64,000 nucleotides of DNA from the NCBI RefSeq assembly GCF_003963535.1, contig NZ_CP034539.1, forward strand, positions 6,014,001-6,078,000, given 5' to 3'. Origin of the DNA: Streptomyces cyaneochromogenes (lineage in GTDB: Bacteria; Actinomycetota; Actinomycetes; Streptomycetales; Streptomycetaceae). Within the stretch, counting starts at the first letter, position 1. The number at the start of each line of letters is the position of its first letter. The notes below the pieces were generated by a model. That model did not search any database. It was not told the origin of the DNA and saw only the letters and a list, made by a program, of their open reading frames with translations. Made by a program: the position numbers and the translations under genes. Shown here piece by piece: positions 63,647 to 64,000 of the stretch.

Positions 63647-63700
63647 GACTGCGGCTTGATCGTGGTTGCTCGCGCAGTTCCCCGCGTCCCTTACGGGGCG
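63647..63700. repeat. Streptomyces intergenic repeat, copy 2
   Basis: GCTCGCGCAGTTCCCCGCG followed by TCCCTTACGGGG matches the core of copy 1 at 62977. It lies between rplQ and truA. Confidence 0.6.
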
Positions 63701-63703
63701 CTC

Positions 63704-63742
63704 AGCGGGCCCGTTCCCTTTCGAGGGGCGGGCCCGCTTTCG
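63704..63742 (+). terminator. Terminator between rplQ and truA
   Basis: GCGGGCCCG (63705-63713) and CGGGCCCGC (63729-63737) form a perfect stem followed by TTTCG. Confidence 0.75.
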
Positions 63743-63763
63743 TGTACCTGAGAGGATCTCTAC

Positions 63764-64000
63764 GTGAGTGATGAAGCAGCACCCGGTTACGTCCGCATCC
63801 GCCTTGACCTGTCCTACGACGGCAGCGACTTCCACGGGTGGGCCAAGCAGGCCGGTGGGAAGCGGACCGTGCAGGGGGAGATCGAGGACGCGCTGCGGAC
63901 CGTCACGCGGTCGGGGGGTACGACGTACGAACTGACCGTGGCGGGCCGTACCGATGCCGGTGTGCACGCGCGGGGGCAGGTGGCGCATGTCGATCTGCCG
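63764..64000 (+). CDS. truA: tRNA pseudouridine(38-40) synthase TruA (5' part)
   Basis: Only the first 79 residues are in the window. RIRLDLSYDGSDFHGWAKQA and the catalytic AGRTDAGVHARGQVAHVD identify TruA; the Asp of GRTDAG is the nucleophile. GTG 63764 follows GAGAGGATCTCTAC. It modifies U38-40 in the anticodon arm of several tRNAs. The family usually has 250-290 residues, so about two thirds lie beyond the right edge. Confidence 0.93.
   Translation, partial: MSDEAAPGYVRIRLDLSYDGSDFHGWAKQAGGKRTVQGEIEDALRTVTRSGGTTYELTVAGRTDAGVHARGQVAHVDLP

Overview
The window is about 64 kb of high-GC actinobacterial chromosome, almost certainly Streptomyces. The supports are codon choice (third position nearly always G or C), frequent GTG/TTG starts, NusG with a long acidic N-terminal tail, TTGACN/TANNNT promoters, and a gene order (rpmG, hadAB, murB, add, aspC, tRNA-Trp, secE-nusG, rplKA, rplJL, rpoBC, rpsLG-fusA-tuf, S10-spc-alpha operons, truA) that follows the conserved Streptomyces ribosomal/RNA polymerase region.

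Layout: 1-1.0 kb, 3' truncated amidohydrolase on the minus strand. 1.3-2.8 kb, tRNA-Thr, tRNA-Met, rpmG and a HadAB-like dehydratase pair. 2.9-5.4 kb, a TetR regulator, a DHA2 exporter and a small DUF3291-like protein; regulator and exporter share an operator-like sequence. 5.5-10.4 kb, murB, a divergent SDR/TetR pair with two palindromes, adenosine deaminase and aspartate aminotransferase. 10.6-24.3 kb, tRNA-Trp, secE, nusG, an inserted DUF3592 membrane protein, rplK, rplA, a lipoprotein, an L10-type leader, rplJ, rplL, rpoB and rpoC. 24.3-26.5 kb, a frameshifted and truncated membrane protein, a small nucleotidyltransferase-like gene and a DUF1707/DUF4190 protein. 26.6-31.3 kb, the str operon (rpsL, rpsG, fusA, tuf). 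31.3-46.7 kb, an accessory cell-surface polysaccharide island. 46.8-57.0 kb, the S10 and spc ribosomal operons. 57.2-64 kb, secY, adk, map, infA, rpmJ, rpsM, rpsK, rpoA, rplQ and the 5' part of truA.

The island between tuf and rpsJ is the most distinctive part. It looks like a complete Wzx/Wzy-type system: a polyprenyl-phosphate sugar-1-phosphate transferase to start the chain, an acetyltransferase, two GT4 glycosyltransferases, a methyltransferase, a homologue of plant GDP-mannose 3,5-epimerase (implying an L-galactose or L-gulose sugar), a Wzy-like polymerase, a Wzz-like co-polymerase whose kinase half has lost its Walker A motif, and a flippase. A secreted repeat/Fn3 protein, a glycerol-3-phosphate cytidylyltransferase-like enzyme and a convergently overlapping CDP-alcohol phosphotransferase suggest a phospho-alcohol decoration or lipid anchor. 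The island carries three unusual regulatory-looking patterns: a perfect 10-bp inverted repeat at 32071-32100, AT-rich repeats at 33851-33876, and AATTC boxes phased at about one or two helical turns at 43865-43940.

The ribosomal operons also share an almost identical hairpin-forming leader element upstream of rpsL and rpsJ, about 20 kb apart, which is a good candidate for a cis-acting RNA linking the two operons. All functions are read from sequence and family knowledge; no database search was run.
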